From Nephrocerus scutellatus (taxonomy: Eukaryota; Arthropoda; Insecta; Diptera; Pipunculidae), in assembly GCA_947095585.1 (NCBI GenBank), contig OX352765.1:92402965-92466964 (forward strand): a DNA stretch of 64,000 nucleotides, given 5' to 3'. Positions 9,280 through 21,079 of this stretch are shown here, piece after piece (within the stretch, counting starts at the first letter, position 1; each line of letters opens with the position of its first letter). Under the pieces are notes generated by a model. That model did no database searches. It was given only the letters and a program-made list of their open reading frames with translations, and was not told the origin of the DNA. The position numbers and the translations under genes are program-made.

Positions 9280-11795
9280 CTATGATCATCAGTAGGCATT
9301 CAAAATGCTTGCAGATCGATATCCCCAATCTCCTCCCTTAATACCTAAGCATCTTGCATCATAGCACAGATGTTTGAACTTGTGAGTGGGTCATCATAAA
9401 AATTTAAAAGAAGCACAATAGTCCAGGAACCTCAGTTACATTCAAAACAGAATTCATTACAAACCGATCAGTTTCTGTTCCCAAAACTGGATGATATTTA
9501 TGCCGGTGATCATGCCGATATGACCGAGATTGCGACTCGTAACCGAGGGAGTCTTGACAACATGCACCAAAAATCTATAAATCCTAGACTGTCAAATTTT
9601 TTTGTTTATACTTAAGGTGTGTTACAGGGACAGATTTTAATTTGAACAAATAACCAACCCTGGGATCGAATAAAAAAGGTAAGGCATGACGAGATAGTTA
9701 ACTTCCACTCAAAAGGAGAAAGCACAACTTACCTAACAAAAAAATCGGAAAACATTTCAAGACTGGCAAAAATGCCAGTGACAGCGGAAAAAGGAAACAA
9801 CAACGAAGGACTAAGATAACTCCTCTGGTACTTCTGCCTGGGAAACTGACTGTGCTGATTGCATAAAAGGGAAAATTGAATTTTTGCGTTGCTTTCCATA
9901 TAGTGGAGAGAGAGTAATAGATGTTTACTACGGCATGGCACAGAAAACAAACCGAAGGTAAGTCCGTGCCAGTTGCGATGGACTTCTTCAAAAGCGATGG
10001 AATGCCCTGAGGACATTTTTTTATACCTCAATCATTGAAAGCATCATGGGAAGCAAAGTACTGTGAGATTTTTTTTTCGTTTTTTAGTAGAAGTGAAAAC
10101 TATTCCATATCTTCCAGAGAGTGCTATGGAAATTTTTGCCATTATGCAGAATACAACGAATGCTTTATACTCTACGCATAAATTGGTCACACATCACTTG
10201 TCACTTGCAGGGATCTTAATTCAGAAGAATCCTTATGAGAATGTTGTTGCTTTTTTCGCATGGACATTCGTTTAATTGAAGGGAATTCCGTTGGTTAAAT
10301 CAAGATTCCGCATTGCATCACTCAAGAGAACGCTTATCCCATTAAATACTTGACTAACAAAACGCTTTTACTGATTTAATAACCACTTGGCGATTAAAGC
10401 GCGCCGTACCTACTTTCTCAAGCGCAGGTGCAGCGGAGAACATCTCCTCAAGTTGTTCTTGTTCATTAAAGTTTATGTCCTTCCATTATTTGCATTTGGC
10501 ATAAAGTTTTCTGCTTTTGTTTCTCTTAACAACAACAAAAGAAATTTTACGCGTCCTTGTTCGTCTGTGGATTGCTGGTACGTTGGACCAGCCAGCAACA
10601 CTTGAACGCTAAAAAGTTATGCTAAATAAATAAATGTTATTGTTATGGTTGCTGTTGTTGTTGCCTAAAGACACCGGTGGCCGTTTTTCCCCTCGCGAAA
10701 TTTTTTTAGCAAACGACTGCAAAGAACTAAAGCGAACAGCTCGACTGTTACACTGAAAAACTAAAAGTAACGCTGGAAGAAAACTTATTGTCATCACTTT
10801 TTTTCTGTTCTCCTTTTACTGGTGATGCAGTTGAAGTACATGAGGAGGATGAGGACAAGGAGCAGGGCGCGAACATCTCCTGCACCTGAAGCTTTCGTTC
10901 ATCGCATTTACTGCTCCGCGTATCGCGCTTGTCATCATTGTCAACGAATAAATAAATTCATGCAGGACCGCTCTGCTCTGTCCGTATAATAGCGGCAGAA
11001 AGTTTCGTCAACGCAGGCGCTCCAAAGAAAAGGACTAACGACACTACTTGCAGTAAGAAATGTTGTGTTTTCTGATTATTTTTTCCTAAAGTTGTGAGCA
11101 ATGCAACAATAGAATAAAAATTGAATCGTCTTTACAGAGGGGAGAGTTGTCACGTTGTAGATACGAGTAGAGCGGCCAACGTCTATTATATCTGTTAACC
11201 AACCTGTAAGCACTTAGATAACGACAATCACTGCAAAAGCAAAGCAATTATGCTTAATCCTTTTAATTTTTTATCCCTCCGCTTATCTGGCTAAGTACTG
11301 GTTTATGACGATGATGACGATGATGATGATTATGATGATGATGATGATGAGGACGATGATGAAATCCTGCCCCAACCCATGGTGATGGATAAGCGCCCGA
11401 AACTGATGTAAGACATCATCATGGTATTTATTCCAAGCAGCGAAAAGATGCCGAAGAACTTTCTGATGCTGATGAGGGATTAATAATTACTTTGGCCGTT
11501 CGGTTCAGTAAACTTATTCGTTAGAGTTGGCAATTTCCGACGCGGATTGCGAAAGTTTAGTCTAAAAGGAAAAGCATTCCTCATGGGACATGCAAAACGT
11601 AAAACATAATTTATTCATTAACAGTTGTCTCGCTCTCGTTGTTAGATTAGGTCCGGTTGAAAAAACTTGAATCCTAATTGGACAAGATACCCATGACAAG
11701 CTGTTCTCTTCGAAAATGGTGCACATGGTGCAGAAATTGGTTGGAAAACATGCACAAGAAATAGTCTTGCATTTTTTTATGTACAATCAATGATA
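9280..11795. other. Unique non-coding stretch with (GAT)n microsatellite
   Basis: No exon recognised over 2.5 kb. A GAT/GAC trinucleotide run lies at 11305-11362. The segment 10820-11040 is GC-richer than its neighbours and could be regulatory, but carries no recognised motif. Confidence 0.45.
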
Positions 11796-11799
11796 TTTT

Positions 11800-12910
11800 A
11801 ACTTTGACTTTTGATGTTTTAGCCTCCTAAAAAATCTGGTCTAAGACAATTTCATCTTTAAACCTTATTATCTTCCTCAAAGCTATGACATTTCGATGTT
11901 TATTATTCTAGTAACCCTTTAACTTTGTCGTTTTAGTCCCCAATGACCTTTTGCCTTTGACATTTTGACGTGTTGGTCTCCCTTTGAAATCTAACTTTTG
12001 ACGTTTTGAATTTTTAACTCTCCTATGACCTCAAAGTTATGATATTTCAATGTTTAAGACTACATTTACCCCTAACCTATTTCGTTTAAGCCCCAATGAT
12101 CTTTTGCCTTTGACTTTTAAAGTTAAGTCTGCCTTTGAAATCTAACCCTTAACATTTTGAGTTTTTTATTATCCACCTCAAAGCTATGACATTTCGATGT
12201 TTAATATTCTAGTAACCTTTTACATTTGTCGTTTTAGTCCCCATTGACCTTTTGCTATTGACATTTTTAAGTGTTGGTCTCCCTTTGAAATCGAACCTTT
12301 AACGGTTTGAATTTTTAATTCTCTTCTCACCTCGAAGTTATGACATTTCGCTGTTTAAGACTCCAATGACCACTAACCTATGTCGATTAAGCACCAATGA
12401 CCTTTTGCCTTTGTCATTTTAAAGTGTAAGTCTCCCTTTGAAATCTAACATTTTGAATGTTTAACGACCCCAAAGCTATGACATTTCGATGTTTAAGACT
12501 CCACTGACTTCTAACCTATGTCATTTAAGCTGACAATAACCGTTTGTCTTTGATTAGGTTTAGATTACGTCCTCGTGGAATACCAGCCTTTGATCATTTG
12601 AATTTAAAAACCTCCTATGACCTTAAAGCTTGGACATTTTAACGTTGAAGATCACTTAGAGCTCTAATACATATTTATCATTTAGGCCCCTAATTACCTT
12701 TTACCTTCTTCATTTTGACTTTAAGGTCTCTCTTTGAAAAATTTAATTGAAAATTTTGAATTTTTTAAACAACCTATGACCTCGAAGCATTTACTTTTCT
12801 ATTCGTGTAAGCCCCATTGAACTATTACCTTTACCTTTTCAGGCGCCATGAATTTTTATACTTTAGCCCGTACATTTCGATATTAAGGACACCTTAGATC
12901 TTTAATCTTT
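11800..12910 (+). repeat. Satellite-like tandem array, unit about 150 bp
   Basis: The phrase ACCTTTTGCCTTTGACATTTT recurs near 11947, 12096, 12246, 12399 and (diverged) 12540, 12700 and 12822. Each is followed by GTCTCCCTTTGAAATCTAA, ATGACATTTCGATGTTTAAG and AACCTATGTCGTTTAAGCCC. Inside the unit a TTTGACNTTTTGA-like motif repeats about every 25-30 bp, suggesting an older short-period origin. No coding signal. Confidence 0.8.
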
Positions 12911-12929
12911 TTTGTTTATGGTATGTTAT

Positions 12930-13690
12930 GTTATGTAGGTTATGGTATGTAGGTAGAGTGGTGGTCCGCGCTGCCTCAAATAGCGCTATGTGCGCCACTT
13001 TGTAACCACAGACCTCGGGAGACCCTATGCCGTGATAGGTATATGGAAATGGTTATAACCAACCTGTAGTATTCAGGTACGAGATCAGATCTTTGATAGC
13101 TCCCTCAGATCGGCAAAGACAGGATAATGCATTATAGTTTCTTTCTCAACCACATCCCTGCCACTTCTGCAAAACATATTATGCGGGATTCCCAGTTTGG
13201 CTGTGTGGCTGCCCACGATAAACTTATTTTTATTGTATCGCCCTCGATGAGGTGCAGTTGGTTTAGTCATTCCGCCTTGCTGTTATGGAACGTGAGAACA
13301 AGTTCCCTGACGGAACTTAATGAACAGCTTCTCCCTTCTTGTAGTTGATGTCCAATTTTACGCCCATTTTTGCCAGTACGTTTTCCAGTACCTTCTCATT
13401 GCCATCAATGTCGATGTGCCCCGGTAGGTTTAGGTCTATGCTTTGGCTTGTCGAAGCCAATTCAAATTGGCACTACCTGTCCTGACAAGTTTTGAGTTAT
13501 TGCTGGTCGCAATAATGGCTTTAATTGCAGATTGGCTATCTACGAGTATGCCAACCCTACTAGTTATAGCAGTATTGTAAGCAAGTGCCCTGTAAGCCTA
13601 AGCGCATGAAAGATGCTGGCTGAGTCGCGCAACTTGTAGGACCTTGAAAGATGAAGCTTTTCCGAAAAGACTCCAGCGCCGAGGTTTAAG
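12930..13690 (-). mobile_element. E3d: RNase H and 3' end of an I/LOA-type LINE
   Basis: The minus strand reads VGILVDSQSAIKAI (RNase H third acidic residue block) and PGHIDIDGNEK (RNase H fourth block). Then comes CRSGRDVVEKET (a decayed Cys/His knuckle region) and a 3' end containing TATGTAGGTAGAGTGGTGG on the plus strand. Frames are broken. A sister copy lies at 34.5-35.0 kb. Confidence 0.6.
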
Positions 13691-13699
13691 TTATAGTCC

Positions 13700-15365
13700 A
13701 TAGCTTTTCTACTTCATTTATTGCATAACAGTAATGAAGAAAATTGTATCAGAACAGGCGAAAAGTGAAAACCATGACGAAGGTAAAAACTTTAACCTCT
13801 CAAATACAAGAGGTTGCCTGCTCGGGTTTAGTTGCTCATTTGGCTGATGCTCATCATTCAGGGATGATTGTTACGCTACAGTAGCAGTATTAGAAATCAT
13901 ACCTCCTACCAACGGCTCATAATTAAAATTTTCACCTTTAAGTGGAAGATATCTGTGTCTCTGTCTACATGAAGACCGTCTCCTAAGGACTTCAACATTG
14001 AACTTCCGCTCTGCACTTTCTTCAAGGGACGAGGAAGTGCACTTCATTATGCGTAAAAAAATATTGTAATGACTTTACCGTTTAGCGCAATGTCCTTGTA
14101 GTAAGTCCATCTGCTGGAGTCATCTTAAAACGGCATATCTTTAGCGAACAACTTCCATTAATTGCAGGAAAACTGCATTCAAGAATATTCCATGAATTTT
14201 GCACTACTCTATCGTCGATAGCCTTCATCCTTTATAAACAAGTAAATCCCTAATAACAGTGCAATTGGATTTTTTTTTAATTTCCTGATTACATTACAAT
14301 GTACTATCATAGTTTTCTTCTCCTCTAACTTCAAGGAACTGCAGTTCCCATCGAGAAGTTTCAAATCATTTCAAAAACTTGCAGAACCTTATTTTGTTTC
14401 ATTTTGATGTTCGCTCCCGCAACTGACGCGTTATCTTTATTCGCATTTGAAAGCTGCGCTTCCTCCCCAGAGAGGATGCTGGAGCAGGACTCTCGGTGGT
14501 GCATGTCGCGCCTTCACCGTTAAGTCACGGTTAAAATGTAAATTGAAATTACTTGCATTTTAATTGAATTTTAATATCATTAGATGCGCAAGTTCATCAG
14601 GGAGTAGAGATGAGAGGAAAGTTTTACGCTGCTGACGACGTAGACGTTGCCAACATAGAAGCTACGTACAACTGCCCCGCTAGCCGCCAAGTACGAGATT
14701 CTAATTCTACGCCATGAACATCGCACATAGCCAAACACGCATAACTTTGGTTCGTCGCCTTTGACGATGTCGATGGCTCTGCTGATGATGATGATGATGG
14801 AAATGATGGTGATAGCGATGGCTATATGATGATAATGATGATGACTAAATGGGTTAATGCATCATTTAAAGTTTTCTATATAATAATTATGCCTTTTGCG
14901 TTCGTTCGTTGCGATTGCATTTTTGTATCGCTATCCTGTATCCTGTGCGAGTATCTGTTAAGTTGGCTGCGAGAGGTAAATTACGTTTGAATCCTATGCT
15001 GTGTGCATGAACTGCATACACGGGGGGAGAAACGGACGAAAGCAAATATTCTTTTATACTTGAGTTGAGTTGCTCTAAAATTGGTTTCAAAAGGAAAATG
15101 TTCGTTTGCATTTGCAAATGCTCCTTATAGACTCATTATGCGTACAAGGTGTGTATGTTTTTTTATGTATCTAAGAAGATAAGGAGTCTACGAAATGCAT
15201 ATTCACTGATGCATACGAGAAGAGCTCAAAATTCAACGCACGTTCTTTGGTTTAAAAAGAAAACTCTGAAGTATTTGATTAACAATTTACGGCTGTGTAT
15301 TTTTCTCATCGAAAGTTTTACGCTTAATTTGTATTTTCAGACAAAAGAAAAGTTTAATTTTTAGA
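13700..15365. other. Unique non-coding stretch
   Basis: No exon recognised. It contains a degenerate GAT repeat (14779-14850) and a GC-richer patch near 14440-14530. 13700-13800 may still be decayed LINE sequence. Confidence 0.45.
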
Positions 15366-15369
15366 AGTA

Positions 15370-16140
15370 CCTTCAAGAGAACTCCGGTCACAAGCCCGGT
15401 TGAGAAAGGAGGAGTGGTAAACACATGGTGGGGTCCAACTGCATCATAGATTTATTTACTGGATATGGTGCGGGGCATTACAACAGGAGATTAATAAGCG
15501 CCGTGGGAACTTAGAGTATGCTCTTTATGCACAATTCGTACTTAGCGACCCTGAAAGGGCTGCTAATACATAGCAGTTTTTATTCGGTGGAGCTCTTCGT
15601 ATTTAGCGGCCTTGTCGTAACAAACTTTTGACCTGATGTCCTAGGCCGCCCAGGATAGCTTGCTATCCTAGTGACAAATGATGGGGTTCAAGTTCCTGGA
15701 CGATGATTTGCCGGTGATGGTTTTTTTCCTTCGCAACAAGGCATTCACTCTGAACGAATTAAGTCTCTTAAAGTCAGATCTCACCAAGGTCGCGTTGGTA
15801 CTACAGAGATTGACCCCGCCGCAGATGAGATTGATCTCATGGAGGTTAGCTGAGACTGGGTAAACTTTTGTTTGAGTACTCAGTTCGTTCTGACCTTAGT
15901 AGTGCCTGTGGTTTACTACCCATATGCGTGTAGAGCGCAGTGCAGGGGGTATCCCTGGTGTTACTATTTATGGTAAATCAGTCGACCTTCTGATGTTGCC
16001 AGTCCGAATGTTGCTGCGCAAGGAGTTGCGCATCATACAACCGGTTGCCGTCTTTCCAAAAGTCGGCATGGGTGTAGGATATGCTCAGCTCCCACCAGTG
16101 AGTTATCACTTGTACATCTAACCATGTCCGTCAATTGTCG
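15370..16140 (+). repeat. S2/E3a 5' region, dispersed repeat with B-box-like motif
   Basis: ATCCTAGTGACAAATGATGG, GGTTCAAGTTCCTGGACGATG, CATTCACTCTGAACGAATTA and CAGATCTCACCAAGGTCGCG are shared, in order, with 38680-38820. It lies immediately upstream of an E3a LINE copy, so it may be the 5' UTR of that element or a separate SINE-like unit. Confidence 0.5.
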
Positions 16141-16389
16141 TTCAATTCGAGTCCGCAGAGGACTGTGGGGTAATACGATCATTCGTGGTAGCCAAGTTAA
16201 TATCATGACAGATTTTTTCTACCTTCAAGAACAGTACTTTTGGTTGTGAGTGGATTAAAGTTAAATTTTTTATTTAATGTCATTCTGTTCTTCTGATTGT
16301 GTGTGCCTGTGTGATGTACGAGTTTGATAAGTCAGTGGACACCGTCCACTCTGGATTTCTTTCTGGCAACGACAAATTTTATCAATATT

Positions 16390-18110
16390 TTTCCAGAACT
16401 GTATGGCGCATGATAGTGACTCAGATCATATGGCGATCGAGCTTCGAGAGAACTTTAGGAAAATAAACTGGAGCCGGTTTAGATCGGAAGTTGAAGCTGA
16501 ACTTCCAATACCAGCGGCCTGCAGAAATCTGGAGAGTACTGAAATTGATCGGCAGCAGGGATCGCTTCCAACACTTGCCTAAGCATATACAGGCAATATA
16601 TGCTCACAAACAATGGCTGAGGAAACGCCTTCAGAGATCTTCAATAGGCCACTTTACATAGTCAACGATGAATACCAGTCTGTACTTTCGCAACTGCGTT
16701 GTACCGTTAACATGTTTCGTCAAGCTGTGCGGAGGTACCAGGAAGATGAACTGACCAAACGGCGCCAGGACATCAAACCAGGCTCTGATGCTTTTAAGTA
16801 GCTGAACTCTCTGGTTGGAAAGCGTATTTCCATTCCAGAGATTACCACCAATGAAAATCGAACAGCATCCAGCGCTGCAGAAAAATCGGAAGCCTTTGTC
16901 TGCCATTTTAAAAGGAGATTTACAGACTGACCACCAACGCATATTCCAGGTTTTTTGGAAGAGGGTGAACGTTTTGTGGAAGACGCCCCTTCTCCAGGAA
17001 ATTCTATAGTGCGGGTCAGTGAAGAAAATCCCTCCTTGTTTTGGTATTACGGGTGCCATGCGTACCTGCCAAACATAGCATTAGAAGCTGTCGTTTGACT
17101 TTCTCCCTTGCAAATCTTCATAAGGAAGCCGGTCGGTAGATGCGCTATTAAGCTGAAGTTTGAATACAAATACAAACCAGGTGACCTTGTGGTACAACTC
17201 CCTAAAGAGACATGTTCTGCACTAACCCCGACATCATGGTCAGCATTGTTTCCGCAGGTTATTTGAAGCATAAATATTTGACCGTGCAATCTGGTCTAAT
17301 GGTGTTCCAGCACTGGAAGCTAAAGGTCTGGTTTCGTACACGGGTTTTTTTTACCCAACACCGATACCAATAGGAATGAGTCCCACGGTTTTTCAGGAGG
17401 AACTCCATGCCATTGAGATCCGCGTTAGGATTAACCTTAGTAAAGGTAATATCGGCACTAAAATTTATATCTTCTCAGATATTCAGGCGGCACTGAAAGC
17501 GTTTTCGTCCAACATAATGGAATCTAAATCAGTTAAATACTGCTACGATGCACTGTAATTCCTAGCATAGGCATAACAGGATGAAGCTCAGTTGGATCCT
17601 TACTCACCAAGGAATTGCAGGCAACAAATATGTAGATGAACTAGCTAGGGCTGTATCGCAATCTGAGTTCTTAAGACTGGAACCCCACTAACGTGTCAAC
17701 TGGGCTGCCACCACAGCGATGATACATAAGTTGGAATTGAAACTTTGTCTAGCCCATTGGGAAAATATCCCAGGGCTGAGACAATCACAACAATTCATCA
17801 GACCTTTTTCCTACAAGGAAATCCTTAATCAAAACAAGGATAACATTAGAAAGGTGGTGAGATTTCTTAGAGGTCACTGTGACTTACGGTGTCACCTTAG
17901 CAAATTTGTCTTGGCTCAGGCACGGAATGTAGGTTCTGGATGAAGGATAACGAATTATCCGTACACATATTCTCTGTTAATGCGCAGCATTACTTTGGTT
18001 AAGGAGACGTAAGGCAATATGTTAATCGGCAGATCTTAGAAACTCTGCCAATAAGGATATACTTCTTCATTAGGGAGATGGCAAGTCTCTAGGGTTGTCT
18101 TTAAAAAAAA
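16390..18110 (+). mobile_element. E3a: I/LOA-type LINE with the RT core deleted
   Basis: In order: the endonuclease end (DSDSDHMAIELREN); the pre-RT segment (LVGKRISIPEITTNENRTAS and FVCHFKRRF); then a jump directly to the post-RT CHAYLPNIALEAVV block; an RNase H segment (EELHAIEIRVRINLSKGN, FSDIQAALKAF); and the 3' region (NKDNIRKVVRFLRGHCDLRC). About the whole RT palm is missing and stops are frequent. Same subfamily as 46.3-48.0 kb. Confidence 0.75.
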
Positions 18111-18114
18111 AACG

Positions 18115-20165
18115 GGGACGGAGGAATCGATGCGGATGATGCTGTTTGCGAACTATAGAGCACAGTTCTCCCACCTCACGTCTAGACAGTATTGTGGCTT
18201 AAACAGCAACAGCAAGTAGATGACAGGCATGTAACAATAATGGAAAATGTAGCCCGAAAGAGGCCTAGTTATAGGCATTATCCTGAAGTAAAGCATCTAG
18301 TGGTTCCGGAATGGATCACACTCAATGTTAATTCATTCCACCTCCTTACCCACTAAATGACAATAAATAATCCTATTGCGTGTTAGTGAATTTCGTTTGA
18401 AAGTCAACAGATGCTGCTCCTACGATAGCATTTTGTATTCCTTCTTCATCAACGGTTTTTTTATTTGTTGCCGAAATGTAAGCCTTGATATTAATGTCCA
18501 ACCGAGACTGTTAATGTCAACGCTTCCACGCAAAAGTTATCGCTGAGCTGGAGTCCTCTTCACTGATTAGCATTCATTAACTTTAATTATTTCCTCCTCT
18601 CGGGAATTGTTAGAGATTCCTTGGCAAACGATATCAATTCATTTGCTGCCTTCTCAGAAGGTCATTTCGCCGTTCGCTGACATGATTTCCAATTAATTCG
18701 AATTAATTTCTAGTGATTCGATTTCATTAACTTCAGATCCACTTGTCTGCTGCTTTGTCCGATGGTGGCCTCTTAATGTTGCATTCATGACAATAAAGTT
18801 ATCGCACGAATTTATATTTAATTCGACTTCGACTGAAATAATCTGCAGGATCATTATGATCCGAAAACTCCAAATGCTATATACGACACATGCGTTCACT
18901 TGTTTCCACTCTGTCTAGCTTGCCAGTGGACATAATTTGTTTTGTGGTTGTGGACAGTAAAAGTTGCAGTGGTCATTATTTTCGTGTCTAGTAGATGACA
19001 GGACATTATTCTTATCTGGTTGGTTATAATCCTGCGCACAGAAGACTTACAAAAGGAGCAAAAGTTGTCCACGTAGTAATAAATACCAGAAATTAAAAAA
19101 TCCGACCGCACACGAGGATGTGGTCAAACGACACTTCAAGCCGGGAAACTAACTTGGTAATAGCTCAGTCCATAGCGTAATTTCACACAGTAAACAGAAA
19201 GCTGTGACAAAACTCTAATCCCTAAATAATATTGACTAATGGTTGGCAGGCCAGCCATGTGGAGAGTTGTATCGAATGGTGCACTTTTAAGTTTTTAAGT
19301 TTTTGCTGTGGGGAGGTTTTACTTTAGCTTTTAAGAAAGGTAAGCGCCTACTAATGACACTTGAATGCAGCTAAATAAACTTTAAAGCTTCAACCATAGC
19401 AGTAAATAGCATATTACTTTGCTGGAGAGCTCTTGCCGGTGACTTTTATTCCTTCGCCAAGATAGGCAGATTCTATATTTCATTAAAAGACAAGATTACT
19501 CTTCAACATTGTAATAGGATTAGCCGAGAAGGACAAACGAACTTGGATCAGGCCTCTTCGGGGTGTTGTGTTGTGCTTGTGTGAAATGAACAAACAACAA
19601 TTTCCTGGTGCATCATCCTATTAACTTCACTTAGGTGGGAAGCACTTGATGCCGTTCAAATTGAGAAGGATCTTTTTGTCAAACGGATAACGAACTCATC
19701 TTAGAAAACGAATCAAGCTGGAGATGTCTATTTTCTCCTGAAATTATTATCCTTTAACTGAAACAAATACATGTGTATTCCCATTGTTGAGTGGGGATTC
19801 TCGGCTCGCACACACTCGTACTCAATTATAATCCCATTATTGCATCTCTACAATGGGTGCAAATATTAAATACAGTGTTGCAGGATTTCATTCTTTCATT
19901 GTACGTCGTCGCACAGTGGTTCGTAAAAGTTTATCAGCGGTCAGAACTATTAAGGGTTGAGTCGGATCGAAATATCATTGCATATTATATCGCAAACTAT
20001 CGTGCTTAGCAAGAGGAACCTTTAAATGAAAGTTAAAGGGCAAAAAATTGAATGTGCTTAGATGACCCTTTGGTACTCTGAATTAATATCACAGATAAAC
20101 ATTACCATTATAAATAGAGATGCGGATTAGATGGCCATTGGTTTCAAAGTATTATACGGTTTTTA
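18115..20165. other. Unique non-coding stretch
   Basis: No exon or repeat family recognised. AT-rich, with scattered palindromic AATTAATT clusters near 18690. Confidence 0.45.
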
Positions 20166-20169
20166 GGTA

Positions 20170-20240
20170 ATTAAGTAAAGAGAGCATCAAAATGGCGCAC
20201 ACTAGCGCTTATTGAGGACCTCGCTAGTACGACCTCGCAC
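20170..20240 (-). mobile_element. Short 3'-end fragment of an E3d-type LINE
   Basis: The minus strand TTAGGTAGAGCGGTGCGAGG..AATAAGCGCTAG..GCGCCATTTTG matches the 12949-13001 3' end. It is followed by a GAGA-rich stretch (20255-20285). Confidence 0.5.
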
Positions 20241-20299
20241 CGCTCTACCTAAGTAAAGATAGAGAGATCGAGAAAGAGAGAGAACAGAAACCTTTCGAA

Positions 20300-21070
20300 A
20301 ATCTATATGCTTGGCACAGCATGGGTGTTAAGGAAAAGGAGCAGAAAAGAGGAGATGTCTATAAGCTTGTGTTTTGAATGCCTGTGGATCATGGTGATGC
20401 GGGAAGACAGAGCTTGGCAGAGCATTCCACATACGTGTTGTACGGCTGAAGAACGAGTCCCTGAACTTATGTGTACATACGAAGATGGGCTTTGGGGTAA
20501 ACTGATGACCATTTAGAGCGGGGACAAAACAGAGCACTGGGGGACGCCAGCATTTAAGTGATGTACTTTAGACTAGAAACCGTCCAATACAACTTGAATT
20601 GAGCGGTCCAAAAGATAGCTTCTAATACAGTAAAGCAGTTTATCATCGACTCCATAAGCACGCATTTTGGACAAAAGATATTGATGCCAAAGTCTGTCAT
20701 ATTCCTTAGAAATATCGAGTGCAACAGCTTTTCTTTCTCCAAATTGATGCAAAGACTGGTTCCACTGTTCGGTGAGATCACCGAAGAACGTTTCCCACGA
20801 AATCCATACTGACGGTCACTAAGGATTTCGTTGGTTTCAAGATATTGAGATGAAAATTTATCAGCGTTTCCATGACCTTAGAAAGAATGGATGTAAGTGC
20901 TATGGGTCGGTACGAAGAAGGAAACGACGGCTCGCTTTTTTGGGTATGGGCTGGACAAAGGCTGTTTTACAACTTTTCGGGAAGAGTCCAGAAGATTAGG
21001 ATAGATGGAAAAGCTTGCGCAATGGTAATGCCAGCAATTGCCATTGTCATATTCAGTGATCTAGCGCCAA
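20300..21070 (-). mobile_element. E2: CR1/jockey-like LINE, C-terminus plus RT parts
   Basis: 20303-20530 reads on the minus strand LNGHQFTPKPIFVCTHKFRD and SFFSRTTRMWNALPSSVFPH. 20560-20780 matches the RT segment at 29490-29700. 20780-21060 is the upstream RT segment. Many stops and small deletions. Confidence 0.75.
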
Positions 21071-21079
21071 TTCCAGCTT

